A stretch of 64,000 nt of DNA from Stictocephala bisonia (Eukaryota; Arthropoda; Insecta; Hemiptera; Membracidae): positions 1-64,000 of the forward strand of contig JAQJVL010002547.1 of the NCBI GenBank assembly GCA_035578905.1. The letters are read 5' to 3'. The notes beneath the pieces are model-generated. The model did not search any database. It was not told the origin of the DNA and was given only the letters and a program-made list of their open reading frames with translations. Made by a program: the position numbers and the translations under genes. Positions 45,344-55,257 of this stretch are shown one piece after another (the first letter of the stretch is position 1; every line of letters begins with the position of its first letter).

Positions 45344-45488
45344 CTAACACTGAGAGTATGGCTCCTTTCACATCTTCACAAGAAATTTTATGTTTATGAT
45401 CATCCAAAATAGTTTGCCATTTCTCACATAACAAGTTTAATCTAGTCCGCTCTTTTTCATATTCCTCTTTCAAATGCGAAGTATCCAT
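45344..45488 (-). CDS. GKAP-domain gene (mars/DLGAP5-like), upstream exon
   Basis: From ATG 45488 the frame reads MDTSHLKEEYEKERTRLNLL, CEKWQTILDDHKHKISCEDV and KGAILSVLG, ending at donor GTCAGT in phase 1. Joined to the exon at 43263 it gives ILSVLG-QTRLLLNKK, the expected start of the GKAP domain (I-x-x-x-x-GQTRLLM in HURP-type proteins). An in-frame TAA lies just upstream, so this ATG may be the initiator of this copy or the exon may start at an acceptor close by. The N-terminal part of a full-length mars protein is not visible upstream. Confidence 0.75.
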
Positions 45489-45988
45489 GTTTAACTTCAC
45501 TTATTTTCTGACACATCACAATTTCACCCACACTACTTGTTATAACCCTTGCTTGATTAAACAGTATTGTTTGTATCAAATTATTATTTTCTGTTATTGT
45601 AAAACATCTGTTAAATTTGTTAAAAAACATGTATTATAGCAATTCACTAAAACAAACTTTTAGTTGTTTGATTTACATAAAAAATATACAACTAAATAAA
45701 ACTTTAGGCACTTTTCTTAAAATAATGTGGTATTTAAAATTATTTGAATAGGAGAAAGCAATTTAATATTATAATTATGTAGTGTACCTAGTTCCATAAT
45801 CTTTGCTAGTATTTTTTGTCTTTCCTTTACTAAGTTAACTGCGACAGATAAAAGTACTTACAAAATCAAGTTATTTGATGTATTTGAATTTGTCAAAGAA
45901 GTAACCTGTATTTATTTACTTATAATTAGGGTATTTAATATCATTTATGATAGTATGATTATATTATATGATATATTAAATGACAATT
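45489..45988. other. Intergenic, nothing recognised
   Basis: AT-rich sequence between mars and the Sola-like element. The last four bases (AATT, 45985-45988) are the element's target duplication. Confidence 0.4.
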
Positions 45989-46143
45989 GAAGGGTACAGG
46001 GAAAGAAGGGGCTAAGTCATGTTTTTTTCGAAATAGAGTTATTGGTGTCATTCGATAGATCTTCTGGATTTGTATATGTGTATAACATTCCCACAGGGAA
46101 TAAATGAGCCAAGTCGTTTCTATTAGCAAAATAAAATACAGTG

Positions 46144-46199
46144 TACAGGAAAAGAAGGGGCTAAGTCAGAGCGATACAGGGAAAGAAGGAGGCAAGTCA
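46144..46199. repeat. Subterminal copies of the terminal motif
   Basis: TACAGGAAAAGAAGGGGCTA-AGTCA and TACAGGGAAAGAAGGAGGCA-AGTCA repeat the end sequence of the element about 150 and 180 bp inside the left terminus. Probable transposase binding sites (inference). Confidence 0.65.
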
Positions 46200-46337
46200 G
46201 CTGTGAGTCACATGATCAGTGACTATTGCAACATTTCGTGTTGTATTCTGTCTGGGTTTTGAGGTTATGTTACTTGATTTTGTGTGCCTTCTACTGTGTT
46301 GTGAAAATTGAAGTTGTTTATTTAGCTATTAAAAATT

Positions 46338-48254
46338 ATGGGAAGTGACAGTGATGATTATCAACAGGATCTTCAAGATCAAGTGCATAGTGTAAACACT
46401 TCAAAAAAGAGAAAAAAGTTCGGTCGAATGTCTGAGGTGAGTAAAAAATTGAACTTACAAAGCCACGTAACAGGGCCAGACTGCCGGTGCAGTAAGCTCA
46501 ATTGCTTCCAAAATGTTCCTGAACATAGTAGGATCAAAATAATTACGGATTTCAATTTTTGTCGTCAGTTAATGAACAGAATGCCCACCTTTGTGGATTA
46601 ATATCCGTAAAAGAAATTCAAAATCGGCGACCCCGTAAAGATGAGGATCAGGCTAATTTTCGTGACGCTTCTTTCTCGTACAGAATAAGAATTATGGAAG
46701 ATAATGTGTCTAAAGAAGTTGTTATATGCCATAAAGCATTTCTGTCTCTTCATGGCATAGGGAAAAAGAAACTGGAGATTCTACAAAAGGAACTGAAAAG
46801 CACAGGATTGGCACTGAAAGACAAGCGAGGTAAGCACTCTTCAAAGCACAGGAAGTTGTCTGAGGAAAAGTATAATGCTGTGAATGAACACATCCGTTCG
46901 TTTAAGGGACGAAAGGGACATTATAACTTATCAGAGTCAAGTAAAATCTACCTTCCTGAGGAGCTCAATATTAAAAAAATGTACGATTTGTACATTGAAA
47001 AGTATAAGGATTTACCTGTGTCTTATGAGACTTACCGCACAATTTTCTCTGAGGGTCACAACATATCTTTAGGTTATCCTAGAAAAGACACTTGTAGCTT
47101 ATGTGACGAATTTGTTGTTAAAATGAAAAACGTGGAGGAAGAAATACGTAACGTATGTCTTATAACTGATGTGAGTTTAGTGAGAGATTTGAATAGAAAA
47201 CTCGAACAGCTTAAAACAGAACACACGTTGCACAAAAAAAAGGCCCAAACTTTTTATATCAGAAAAAGGAAGGCTAAGTCCCGAAGTTTATTAAGGGAGT
47301 TTGAAGAAGCTATCTGTTTTGATTACCAAAAGAATCTACCAGTGCCAAACCTATCAACAAATGACGTATATTACAGACGTCAATTGTCTGTATACACGTT
47401 TAATATTCATATATTGTCAACGGCTCAAAGTGTTTTTTACACGTACCCAGAAACCGTTGCCAATAAAGGTAGTGACGATGTCTGTTCAATGATCCATAAC
47501 TTTGTATATAATATTCTAGACATGAAAGTTCGATGCCTAACTGTGTTCTGTGATTCTTGCGGAGGCCAGAATAAAAATTATACGGTATTCAGATTCCTCC
47601 ACAATTTAATCCACAATGAAAACCGATTTGATGAGATAAAAGTGTGCTTCCCCATAAGAGGACACTCTTATATGGAGACAGATAAGAATATGGGGATAGT
47701 AAAACAAAAAACTAAGATTGAACATCCTAAACAATGGGCAGATGTATTCCGTGAGGCACGAATTAAACCTCGGCCTTTTGATGTAGTTGAAGTCGACCAA
47801 GACATGTTTAGACAGTGGACTGCTCATTTGAGTAAACAGTATGTTAAAAAGTGCCCATTCAAAATTCGACCAGTAAGGGAATTGAAAATGATGAAGACAC
47901 ATCCACGCTTCATTTTTCATCGGGATACACACAATGGACATTTCAACTCTGCTGTTGTTACCAATCGGGGAGTACAAAGAATTTCGCACTTGGCAGACAA
48001 CGAGTTTCTACTCCCAGAGCTGTTATATGAAGGTAGGTTATAAACATTTTAACTAAAACAATTTAACAAAGGCCTAGTTCAAACTGAAAATGATATACTG
48101 GTACAAACAACATAATTGTAAATTATTTTTTTTTTTTTTTTCAGAATTAATACCGATTGCAAAGGCTAAATATGAGGATGTTAAACATCTTTCAAAGTTT
48201 TGTGAAGAAGATGCTAAGCAGTATCTCTTGTCTTTGCCACACAAAGATAGCTAA
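46338..48254 (+). pseudogene. Sola-like transposase, two exons, one frameshift
   Basis: Exon 1 46338-48032, intron 48033-48144 (GTAGGT...TTTCAG), exon 2 48145-48254 ending KQYLLSLPHKDS and TAA. The N-terminus has a Cys motif, GPDCRCSKLNCF. The core carries YPRKDTCSLCDEF, then candidate catalytic blocks CFDYQKNLPVPN, VFCDSCGGQNKNY and RGHSYMETDKNMG, as in a family of insect transposase-like proteins. One base is missing in the T-run 46556-46560: the first frame ends in FNFCRQLM, while the next frame continues FLSSVNEQNAHLCG. Otherwise the gene is open for about 600 codons. AATAAA follows near 48311. The superfamily assignment is tentative, while the coding nature is clear. Confidence 0.72.
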
Positions 48255-48714
48255 AGCCTGAGGGGTTCTACCATAACAAGACATAACAAGATAATTTCTT
48301 AGTTAGTAATTTTATTAATAAACAAATCATTTAAATGAACAATTATTGGCTTTTTATTCAAAAAGATCACATTGCTAGATTTCAACCACCAAGTAACTTA
48401 AAGACTTTCCCTCCTTTCTTCCAAAGAATCAAGTGACTTAGCCCCTTCTTTCCCAGGAAAGATGTACGTTTGATCATTATTTTATTTTTTATATAATTTT
48501 AAAATCGGATTTGAATCTAAAAACTTTGCATTTAAGTAATTAATAAAATATTGTTTAAGCCATTTTTATTTTAAGTTATATCTATAATATACTTATCATA
48601 GATTTGAGTCTTTGAAGTTAAAAAAGGCTGTACTGAAAAATTACAAAAAACTGACTTAGCCCCTTTTTTCCCTAAAGCCTTCAATTTTTATACTACAATA
48701 AAATAAAATAATTT

Positions 48715-49250
48715 TCATGGCACCTCTCTTCATAGAGCTACACAAGTCAGAGATCTTAGTGTCCTTCTGACATCCTGCCTCAACTTCAGGGAACACATCC
48801 TTGCCATCAGCACAAAAGTCTCTAGAGTCTTTGGTATAATTGGTCAAGCTTCTTGCCAATGGTTCTCGATAACTTCTCTCAGGGCGCTTTATGTTTCCCT
48901 TGCTCGATCCATCATGGAATTCTCTGTAGTTGTTTGGAACCGAGTAGGGATGGGCAACTGGTATCTTGAGGTGAACATTATTTAATGGAGGACCCCCTCA
49001 GGATCCCTTCTCTATTGGCACAATGTCCTGGTTTTTCTCCACAAGGTTGTTAACGGTGAAGTCGACTGCACCTAGATTATTCATGGGATTGATTTCCATG
49101 TTCCTCATTCTACTCGAAATTTCCAGCTATTTACGAGGAGATACCACGTAACTAACTACCTTTACCATAGCATGCTGCCCAGGTTAAAGAGGAGAGGTAA
49201 CGAGGTGTGTGCTTCCATTGAGTTCAATGGATCCTGACTCAATGTTTTTA
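48715..49250 (+). pseudogene. LINE fragment: RT C-terminal region
   Basis: Plus-strand translation gives TQVRDLSVLLTSCLNFREHI, SRVFGIIGQASCQW and SLRALYVSLARSIMEFSVVV-WN, then several stops, then PRLKRRGNEVCAS. This is the block VKDLGVxLDxxLxFxxHI ... LYxxLVRSxLEYxxxVWxP following the RT palm. 5'-truncated and full of stops. Confidence 0.65.
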
Positions 49251-49344
49251 AGAATAATATTTTTTAAATTTATTGTTTTCTTAGGTGCATTTGGTTGTAA
49301 ATTGTCTATTTGTTAATTTATAAATCTATTCTATATATTGGGTA

Positions 49345-49500
49345 TTAGTCAAGGTTCAGGTGTATATCAGGCTTGTCAGTTAGCTGAAAATCATACCAAT
49401 ACTATGTGGTTCTGATTCCAAATAAATCTGAAGATCCCTTTGCCTTGGCTAGTGGTCTTATAATAAATAGCTCTTTCTGAGGGACAACAATTTATTTTTA
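49345..49500 (+). repeat. Internal fragment of the long SINE (copy 3)
   Basis: CTTGTCAGTTAGCTGAAAAT, CTATGTGGTTCTGATT and GATCCCTTTGCCTTGGCTAG match the body of the SINE at 34615-35067 (reverse complement) with roughly one mismatch in six. Head and tail are missing. Confidence 0.6.
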
Positions 49501-50133
49501 TCGAATTCAGGGCCAATCACAAATTACAAAAGAAAATGTTGCTTCTTGGACTCCAAATAGTGCAAAAGTATAAAAAGAGACAAATTTGTAAAGGTGCATA
49601 TGGAAGAAAAACTGATTTATTTTTACATTAATAAAGTTGAAATTGAGTTGATATTGGTAAATTGTATATTCTTCACTAAATTATTGATTTTTTAATATAC
49701 CAATAAATTGACTTTTTGCATCGATTGTGACAGGGGTTGCCAAACCTTTCATTAATTGGTAGGGCTGCTATTTGGGAACTAATAACTTAGTGACAAATAT
49801 TTTACATTAATTGTTTGCTTCTAGAAACAGTTGACCCCAGGAGGTGCATACAAATATTAAAAAGAAAAATATAACACTAGGACGGTCAGGCTGGGCTTAA
49901 GAGACCAGCTCAAGACTTTTCTACTATTTTTTATATAGGACTTTTGTTTTGAGCTGAGCATTCCTGTACCTTTTAAAATATCCCATAGAATGTGCTGGTG
50001 CTGCAAATTAATTTTTTGCGATTATTGGTAATAAGTAGCTTAGTAAATGTCTTATGGGCCTGTCAGACCAGATCCAGTCAGACCGTTTATGGAGTTATTT
50101 ATGACAGTATAAATTATATTGTCATATCTTTAA
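49501..50133. other. Intergenic, nothing recognised
   Basis: No coding signal; it ends with the TTAA of element C. Confidence 0.4.
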
Positions 50134-50608
50134 CACGTTAGCTGCCATCCTCAAAATGAATATTTTTGCTCAAAATTGCCAAAAACTTTTATGCAAATAT
50201 TTAAAACAATGATGCAGTATTTACTATGCCACCATTTCTGAGTATAAAAATAGTACATACATAGGCATTATATGTAAATATGTCGGGAGTATTGGCCCGA
50301 CACAGTTTTTTTTTAGTAGCATATATGGCACATAAAAAACTCTGTCGGGCATATCGGCCTGACACATTTTATGGTAAATTTGTTTTCATGGTTTGGCTAG
50401 ACTGACTGCATGATGAAAGTAATTTAGTATTCAATATGTATTACGTTATTTCAATACCAACATTCACTAAATAAGTCTGTTTAGCCTATACTCCGAACAA
50501 CTTGCCCGTAGAACATTCCAAAATTTATAGCTATACGAACAACTTCGACGGCATCTAGCTGAGACAATGAGCCGTCGGGCGTACTGGACTGACACGGCAG
50601 CTAAAGTG
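50134..50608. mobile_element. TTAA-flanked non-autonomous element C
   Basis: TTAA at 50130-50133 and 50609-50612. Termini CACGTTAGCTGCCATCC and, inverted, CACTTTAGCTGCCGTGTC. Three internal copies of a motif of the form GTCGGGNRTAYTGGCCCGACAC occur (near 50282, 50343 and 50575), each an imperfect palindrome. The design resembles elements A and B though the termini differ. No coding capacity in 475 bp. Confidence 0.65.
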
Positions 50609-50899
50609 TTAAATGAATTTTAACACTTAAAGTTTAAAACATTAAAATATGTATTTTTCTTAAAATCACACAAGCTTTTAATAACATCACTTGTGATTCC
50701 GTTTTCTCCAGGAGCTTTTTATATTTAAGCTGTTTCTTCCACTTCTTGTTCAAGGGGTGGTAGGTAGCACATGTGGTTGAACATGTTGGCAGTTTAAGTC
50801 ATCTTCAATGGCCATATTTTTGAACTAGTCACAATGTAGGAGTTCTTCAAAGTAGTTTTTCTATATTTTAATACCTGATTCTTTATCCACCATTAAATT
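50609..50899. other. Nothing recognised
   Basis: No gene or repeat noted between element C and the LINE fragment. Confidence 0.35.
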
Positions 50900-51760
50900 G
50901 CCTTTCCTATATTTTATGCCATGGCTGGCATAGCTTCTTGCTGAGAAGCCTGTTTCTAAAAAACAAATTGTCCATTAAAAATCTCTTGTGATCATTCTCG
51001 GCTCTGGTCAGTTTTTCGTTTAGGAAGTCTCTTTTATATCTCCTCAGTATGAGTCTGGCATTTCTATTAGCCTCCAAATATTCTATTCTGCCCTCCTTAT
51101 TCCTTCTTCATCTACAATCTACATCACTCATGCTTGCCAACTATTTGTGCTTTATTTGTCTTCTTTTGACTACAGCTGATCGCACTCTTCTGTAAACAAT
51201 GGATTCTTTTTACTCTTCTCCTTCTTACCACATACTTCCTTCACTGTATTATTTACAACATTTTGTAATTTTTACTATTGCTTTTCAACAATATTTTCCT
51301 CTGCCGCTTGTGATCCTATGCTTTCATATTCTAGTATTTGAAATCGATTTGTCAACTCAATCCTAATTTCCCTCTGAACTTCTTGTAACTTTATTTTCTC
51401 TGTAACTTATAATTCATCTCTAACCTTTATCCTCTTCTTCAGATCAATTCTTTGTGCTATCTTGATAAACACTAGATAATGGTCTGTCCCAAATTCTGCA
51501 CCTCTGATTGTTTGCACGTTGATAAGGCAGCCGGAATTTCTATGGTATATTAGTACATAGTCAATTTGATTAGTAGTTTTTCCATCCGGAAAGGCCCATG
51601 TAGCTTTGTGTATTTGTTTTCTTAGGAACAATGTGCTACATATTTTCATGTTTACTAAACTACCTAGAGTGAGAAGTCTCAGTTTTCATTAGTTGATTCA
51701 TGCAAGTTCTCCTTTCCTGCTACTTCTGCTGAAATCTAATCTTTTGCCTCATTTGAATTG
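50900..51760 (-). pseudogene. LINE fragment: endonuclease C-terminus and linker
   Basis: Minus strand: QIHKATWAFPDGKTTNQIDY, VLIYHRNSGCLINVQTIRGA and FGTDHYLVFIKIAQR (51600-51430), which is the C-terminal part of an endonuclease with the catalytic D-H pair (TDHYLV) as in insect RTE/Jockey-type LINEs. Further down, KKEKSKKNPLFTEECDQL and similar linker sequence with stops. Truncated on both sides. Confidence 0.65.
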
Positions 51761-52090
51761 GCATCCTATCACTATATTTACACCATATTGTGGTAACTAA
51801 TTTACTTCTTCTTCCAGAATTTCATAAAAAGTCTCTTTTTCTACATTATCAAAGACAAATTTTTTTCAAGAGTGGGTTGTTAGCCCAACGTCCAACCCCC
51901 AACCTGGATGACCAGGAGTTCTTCTCCCTAAGGCCATTTGCTTTCCCCATAGCTTTAAGAACTTGGGTTGATCTCAGAGTGCCTTATCTTATCCTTTAGA
52001 GATCCAACTACTAATTCTTACAAGGCAGCACAGGGTAGTTGAATGGCGGCACTTACTCACCATGACAGCATCGTCTAAGAGCTCATATAT
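51761..52090. other. Nothing recognised
   Basis: A short plus-strand frame (51790-51999) has no recognisable motif; it may be an upstream part of the same LINE read on the wrong strand. Confidence 0.35.
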
Positions 52091-52330
52091 ACAGGGTGGA
52101 CAAAATATGGAAACGCTTTCTCAACAAAGTTATTTTTCCATAGATAATTTGACCATTTAATTTTTTTTAATAATTGTGTTCCATAAAGGGTAACTATACA
52201 CTTTCTTGCCACCTCTGAAAATATTATTTTTTGTTGAAAAAGTAGTAAATAAGAGTTTATATCTCTTGAGGAGGTTGATTTCATCCGCGAAAACTTGTTT
52301 TTTTACCAAACAAATCGAAAAACTAGTTTT
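52091..52330. mobile_element. Left end of a mariner-type element
   Basis: After TATA the sequence ACAGGGTGGACAAAATATGG starts like a mariner-type inverted repeat. The right end is absent because the LINE-B 3' tail begins at 52331, which suggests LINE-B inserted into this element and its other half lies beyond the window. Confidence 0.4.
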
Positions 52331-55040
52331 GAAATGAAATAAAATGAAAAACTACTTTATTTTTAAGGCGAGGTTAGGACTGGACAGTCCTCTCTACCAC
52401 CTAACCTTATCAAAAATAACAAAACTAATCATAAAAATAACACAAAACATTGCTATTAATACAATATAAACCAATTGCAACAATTCCGTAATCAACAATA
52501 ATAAAAAACAAAACTCGACATATCAAACATAAAAAATAACTATATAACTAACAAATGAATTCTACACAAAATAATACAAATCTTCAAAAACACAATCATC
52601 CATCACTCATACATACCACCCGCAAACCATGACCACCAAACGCACCCGCCCGCTCCGTCTACAGGTCCCGCAAAAATAGGTTCTTTAGCTCCACCCCGAA
52701 GCGAGGGCCCTCGCCTATAATTTTGATATTGTCAGGAAGCATATTCCATAATCGGCACCCGTCTACAGTGAAAGATCTATTGTACAGGGCAGTGCGGTGA
52801 ATTGGGACTGATAGTAAAAGGGCTCCCTGACGAGTATTTCTAATGCTTATTTCAGAAATGAACTTGAAACGCTCGGACAGATAGCTTGGAGTTCTGTAAT
52901 TTAAAACTTTATGAAGAAGAGTAAGTACGTGATAACCTCGAAGTTGTTTCAACTTCAAAACAGATATTTGGCGAAAAAATGGTGTAACATGATCCTCACG
53001 ACGTAAGTTAAAAATAAATTTAATGCAGTAATTTTGTGCCATTTAAAGTTTGTCCGAGAGCTTATCAGTCATATCATTGATAACGGTGTCACAGTAGTTA
53101 AAGTACGGCAAAATAAGAGTTTTAACCAACATCACTTTCACATTGAACGGGAGACAGGAAGCATACCGCTTCAAACTGTGGATACCACCAAACACATGTG
53201 TCACAGTAACTTGGTCAGTCCAACTTAATGTCCTGTTCATAGTAAGACCAAGATTCTTAACTTTGTCACAATAGTTTAATGTCAAGTTGTTAACACTTAT
53301 TTTCGGAAAAGTGTCATGTCAACAGAAGTTAATAGTCTAGGATGTAGTCATTAACTAAAATTGTTTGAGTCTTATCATCGTTAAGTTTGAGTCAATGTCG
53401 TTTTGCCCAAGAAGTGATTGCTCCAGCATCTCGGTTCATGTTTGATACAGTAATGTCGGATTCCGTTATAGAGAAATGTTGGTATATCTGTAAGTCGTTA
53501 GCGTATAAGTGATAGTTAGAGTGTTGTATAACAGAAGTTATATCATTAATGTAGAGAGTAACAAAAAGAGGTCCCAAGACAGACCCCTGGGGAACACCAC
53601 GCACCACAGGCCTCCAGGCTGACTCCATCTTTAGTCCTCACACACTGCCGACGGCCAGAGAGATATGACTGAACCCAGGAAACACAACTATCAGAAAAAC
53701 CATAGTTTTCAACTTAATTAAAAGAAGAGGATGATAAACACAATCAAAAGCCTTCGAAAAGTCAAAAAGTGTTAAAATTGTAAGCTGTTTCCTGTCCATG
53801 GCTTGACGGATATCCTCAGTAATTTTTAAAAGAGCAGTAGTAGTACTATAATTAGAGCGAAAACCAGACTGATAATTGGAAATCAATCTACTATTCTCCA
53901 AGTAATTATGAAATTGCTGATGAACTATTCTTTCAAGACATTTAGACAGAGCAGGAAGTATACTTATGGGCCGAAAATCTGAAGGAGATAGGGGATTAGC
54001 TTTTTTCTGTAAAGGTCGAACAACAGCTGATTTCCATATAGTAGGAAATGTACTAGATGATAAAGATAAATTAAAAATAGCATTAATTGTAGGGAGTGTT
54101 GCAAGTAAAGTATCCTTTAGAAATCTAATTGAAATATTATCTGATCCAACAGCATTACTAGTAGTTCTCATAATAGCCCTCAAAACCTCTCCTTCAGTTA
54201 CTGGAAAGAAGTTGAACTGGTGGGCAGGTCTAGTTAGTGGGATTGAAGAGAGATGATTGACAAAGTCCCGAGCCCCTGACGTATCAACAGAAATGTTTAC
54301 AAAATAGTCATTAACTTCATTAAGATTTGTAGTAATTGGAGCTGAAGTATCTGATTTACCAAGGCCAATCTTTGATTTTAGACCAAAGGAATTTGGTAGA
54401 TTTAGAATTATTTGATAATGTCTGGTAATAGTAACGAGTCTTTGAGTTACGAATCTGTTGTTGTGTTTGATTACGAAGTTTTTTATAGGCTGCCCAATCT
54501 ACAGCAGATTTACTTCGCTTGGCCTTGCGGAATGATGCATCACGTAGTTTTTGCAATCTACGAATGCAATCATTGATCCATGGAGCAGGTCTTTTAGTTA
54601 TTCTCTTGGTAACAAGAGGGGCATGTTCCTCAAGAAGAGTATTTAAATGAACATTTAAAATATTAGCCATATCATTGACTTCGGTAAGCTGAAGGATTTC
54701 ATGCCAAGGTCGAGAAAACGCATCTGCCAGAAGTGTCTCCTTATTAATTCTCTTCATATCCCTATACTGATGAAACGTAGTTTAGCCTTTGGAAGATGTA
54801 ATTTATAAACACAGAAGAGGAGATCATGTTTGGACAGTCCAGGGGCCGGGACCTGGTCATAGTATGGAACAAAATCTGGGTCACTAACAGCCATGACGTC
54901 AAGCCATGTATCGACAGTGGCAGTGTGGTGAGTGGCAAGCAGTGGTAGAATAGTTAAGTTAAATGATTGGAACATAGTAGTTAAAAAAGTTTGATCATAA
55001 GTAGAAGGTCCCAGTAGGTCAGTATTGAAGTCACCCATAA
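52331..55040 (-). pseudogene. LINE-B ORF2, 3' part: endonuclease end, RT and 3' tail
   Basis: Begins at the Harbinger junction with MGDFNTDLLG and continues LSKHDLLFCV (endonuclease), then a linker domain to about 54356, DFRPISILPALSKCLERIVH, FDFSKAFDCV, GVPQGSVLGP and HLYANDLQIY. The catalytic YADD has become YAND, which would abolish RT activity. The frame is broken at several points (about 54780, 54350, 53640, 53390, 53290). The C-terminal part (VLNYRTPSYLSERF, RLWNMLPDNIK) ends near 52659. A TTTCA-type tail lies at 52331-52352. An old copy. Confidence 0.8.
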
Positions 55041-55257
55041 TGCTAGGTTTACACCTGCGAGAAAAATTGCGACATTTCTTGCGCGAGTAGTGTCGTATAG
55101 TGTAAACGCAAAGTTGCATTATCCGGAGTGTTGTCCGCAAGTTTCACTGCGAGTTCTCGCGCAAGTAGTGTCACTAGTAGTTGCGACAGTTCACATTTCT
55201 GTCCAGAGCAAACAGTGCAATTCCATCTCGCGCAAGTATCCTCCACGCGTTAACACT

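Larger units (their letters stand above)
45989..48683 (+). mobile_element. DNA transposon with AATT target duplication, probably Sola-like
   Basis: The 31-bp termini match at 27 positions: GAAGGGTACAGGGAAAGAAG... on the left and GAAGGCTTTAGGGAAAAAAG... on the right (reverse complement), both running into GGGGCTAAGTCA. AATT flanks both sides (45985-45988 and 48684-48687). Extra copies of the terminal motif lie inside the left end (46144-46168 and 46174-46199) and the right end (48434-48457). It encodes one two-exon gene. A 4-bp duplication and the protein's blocks fit the Sola superfamily best, but I cannot exclude another 4-bp group. Confidence 0.78.

Noticed and set aside
55090..55257. N-terminal extension of the Harbinger transposase
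   Set aside because: In frame but reads through terminal-repeat sequence; the ATG at 55258 gives the usual N-terminus.
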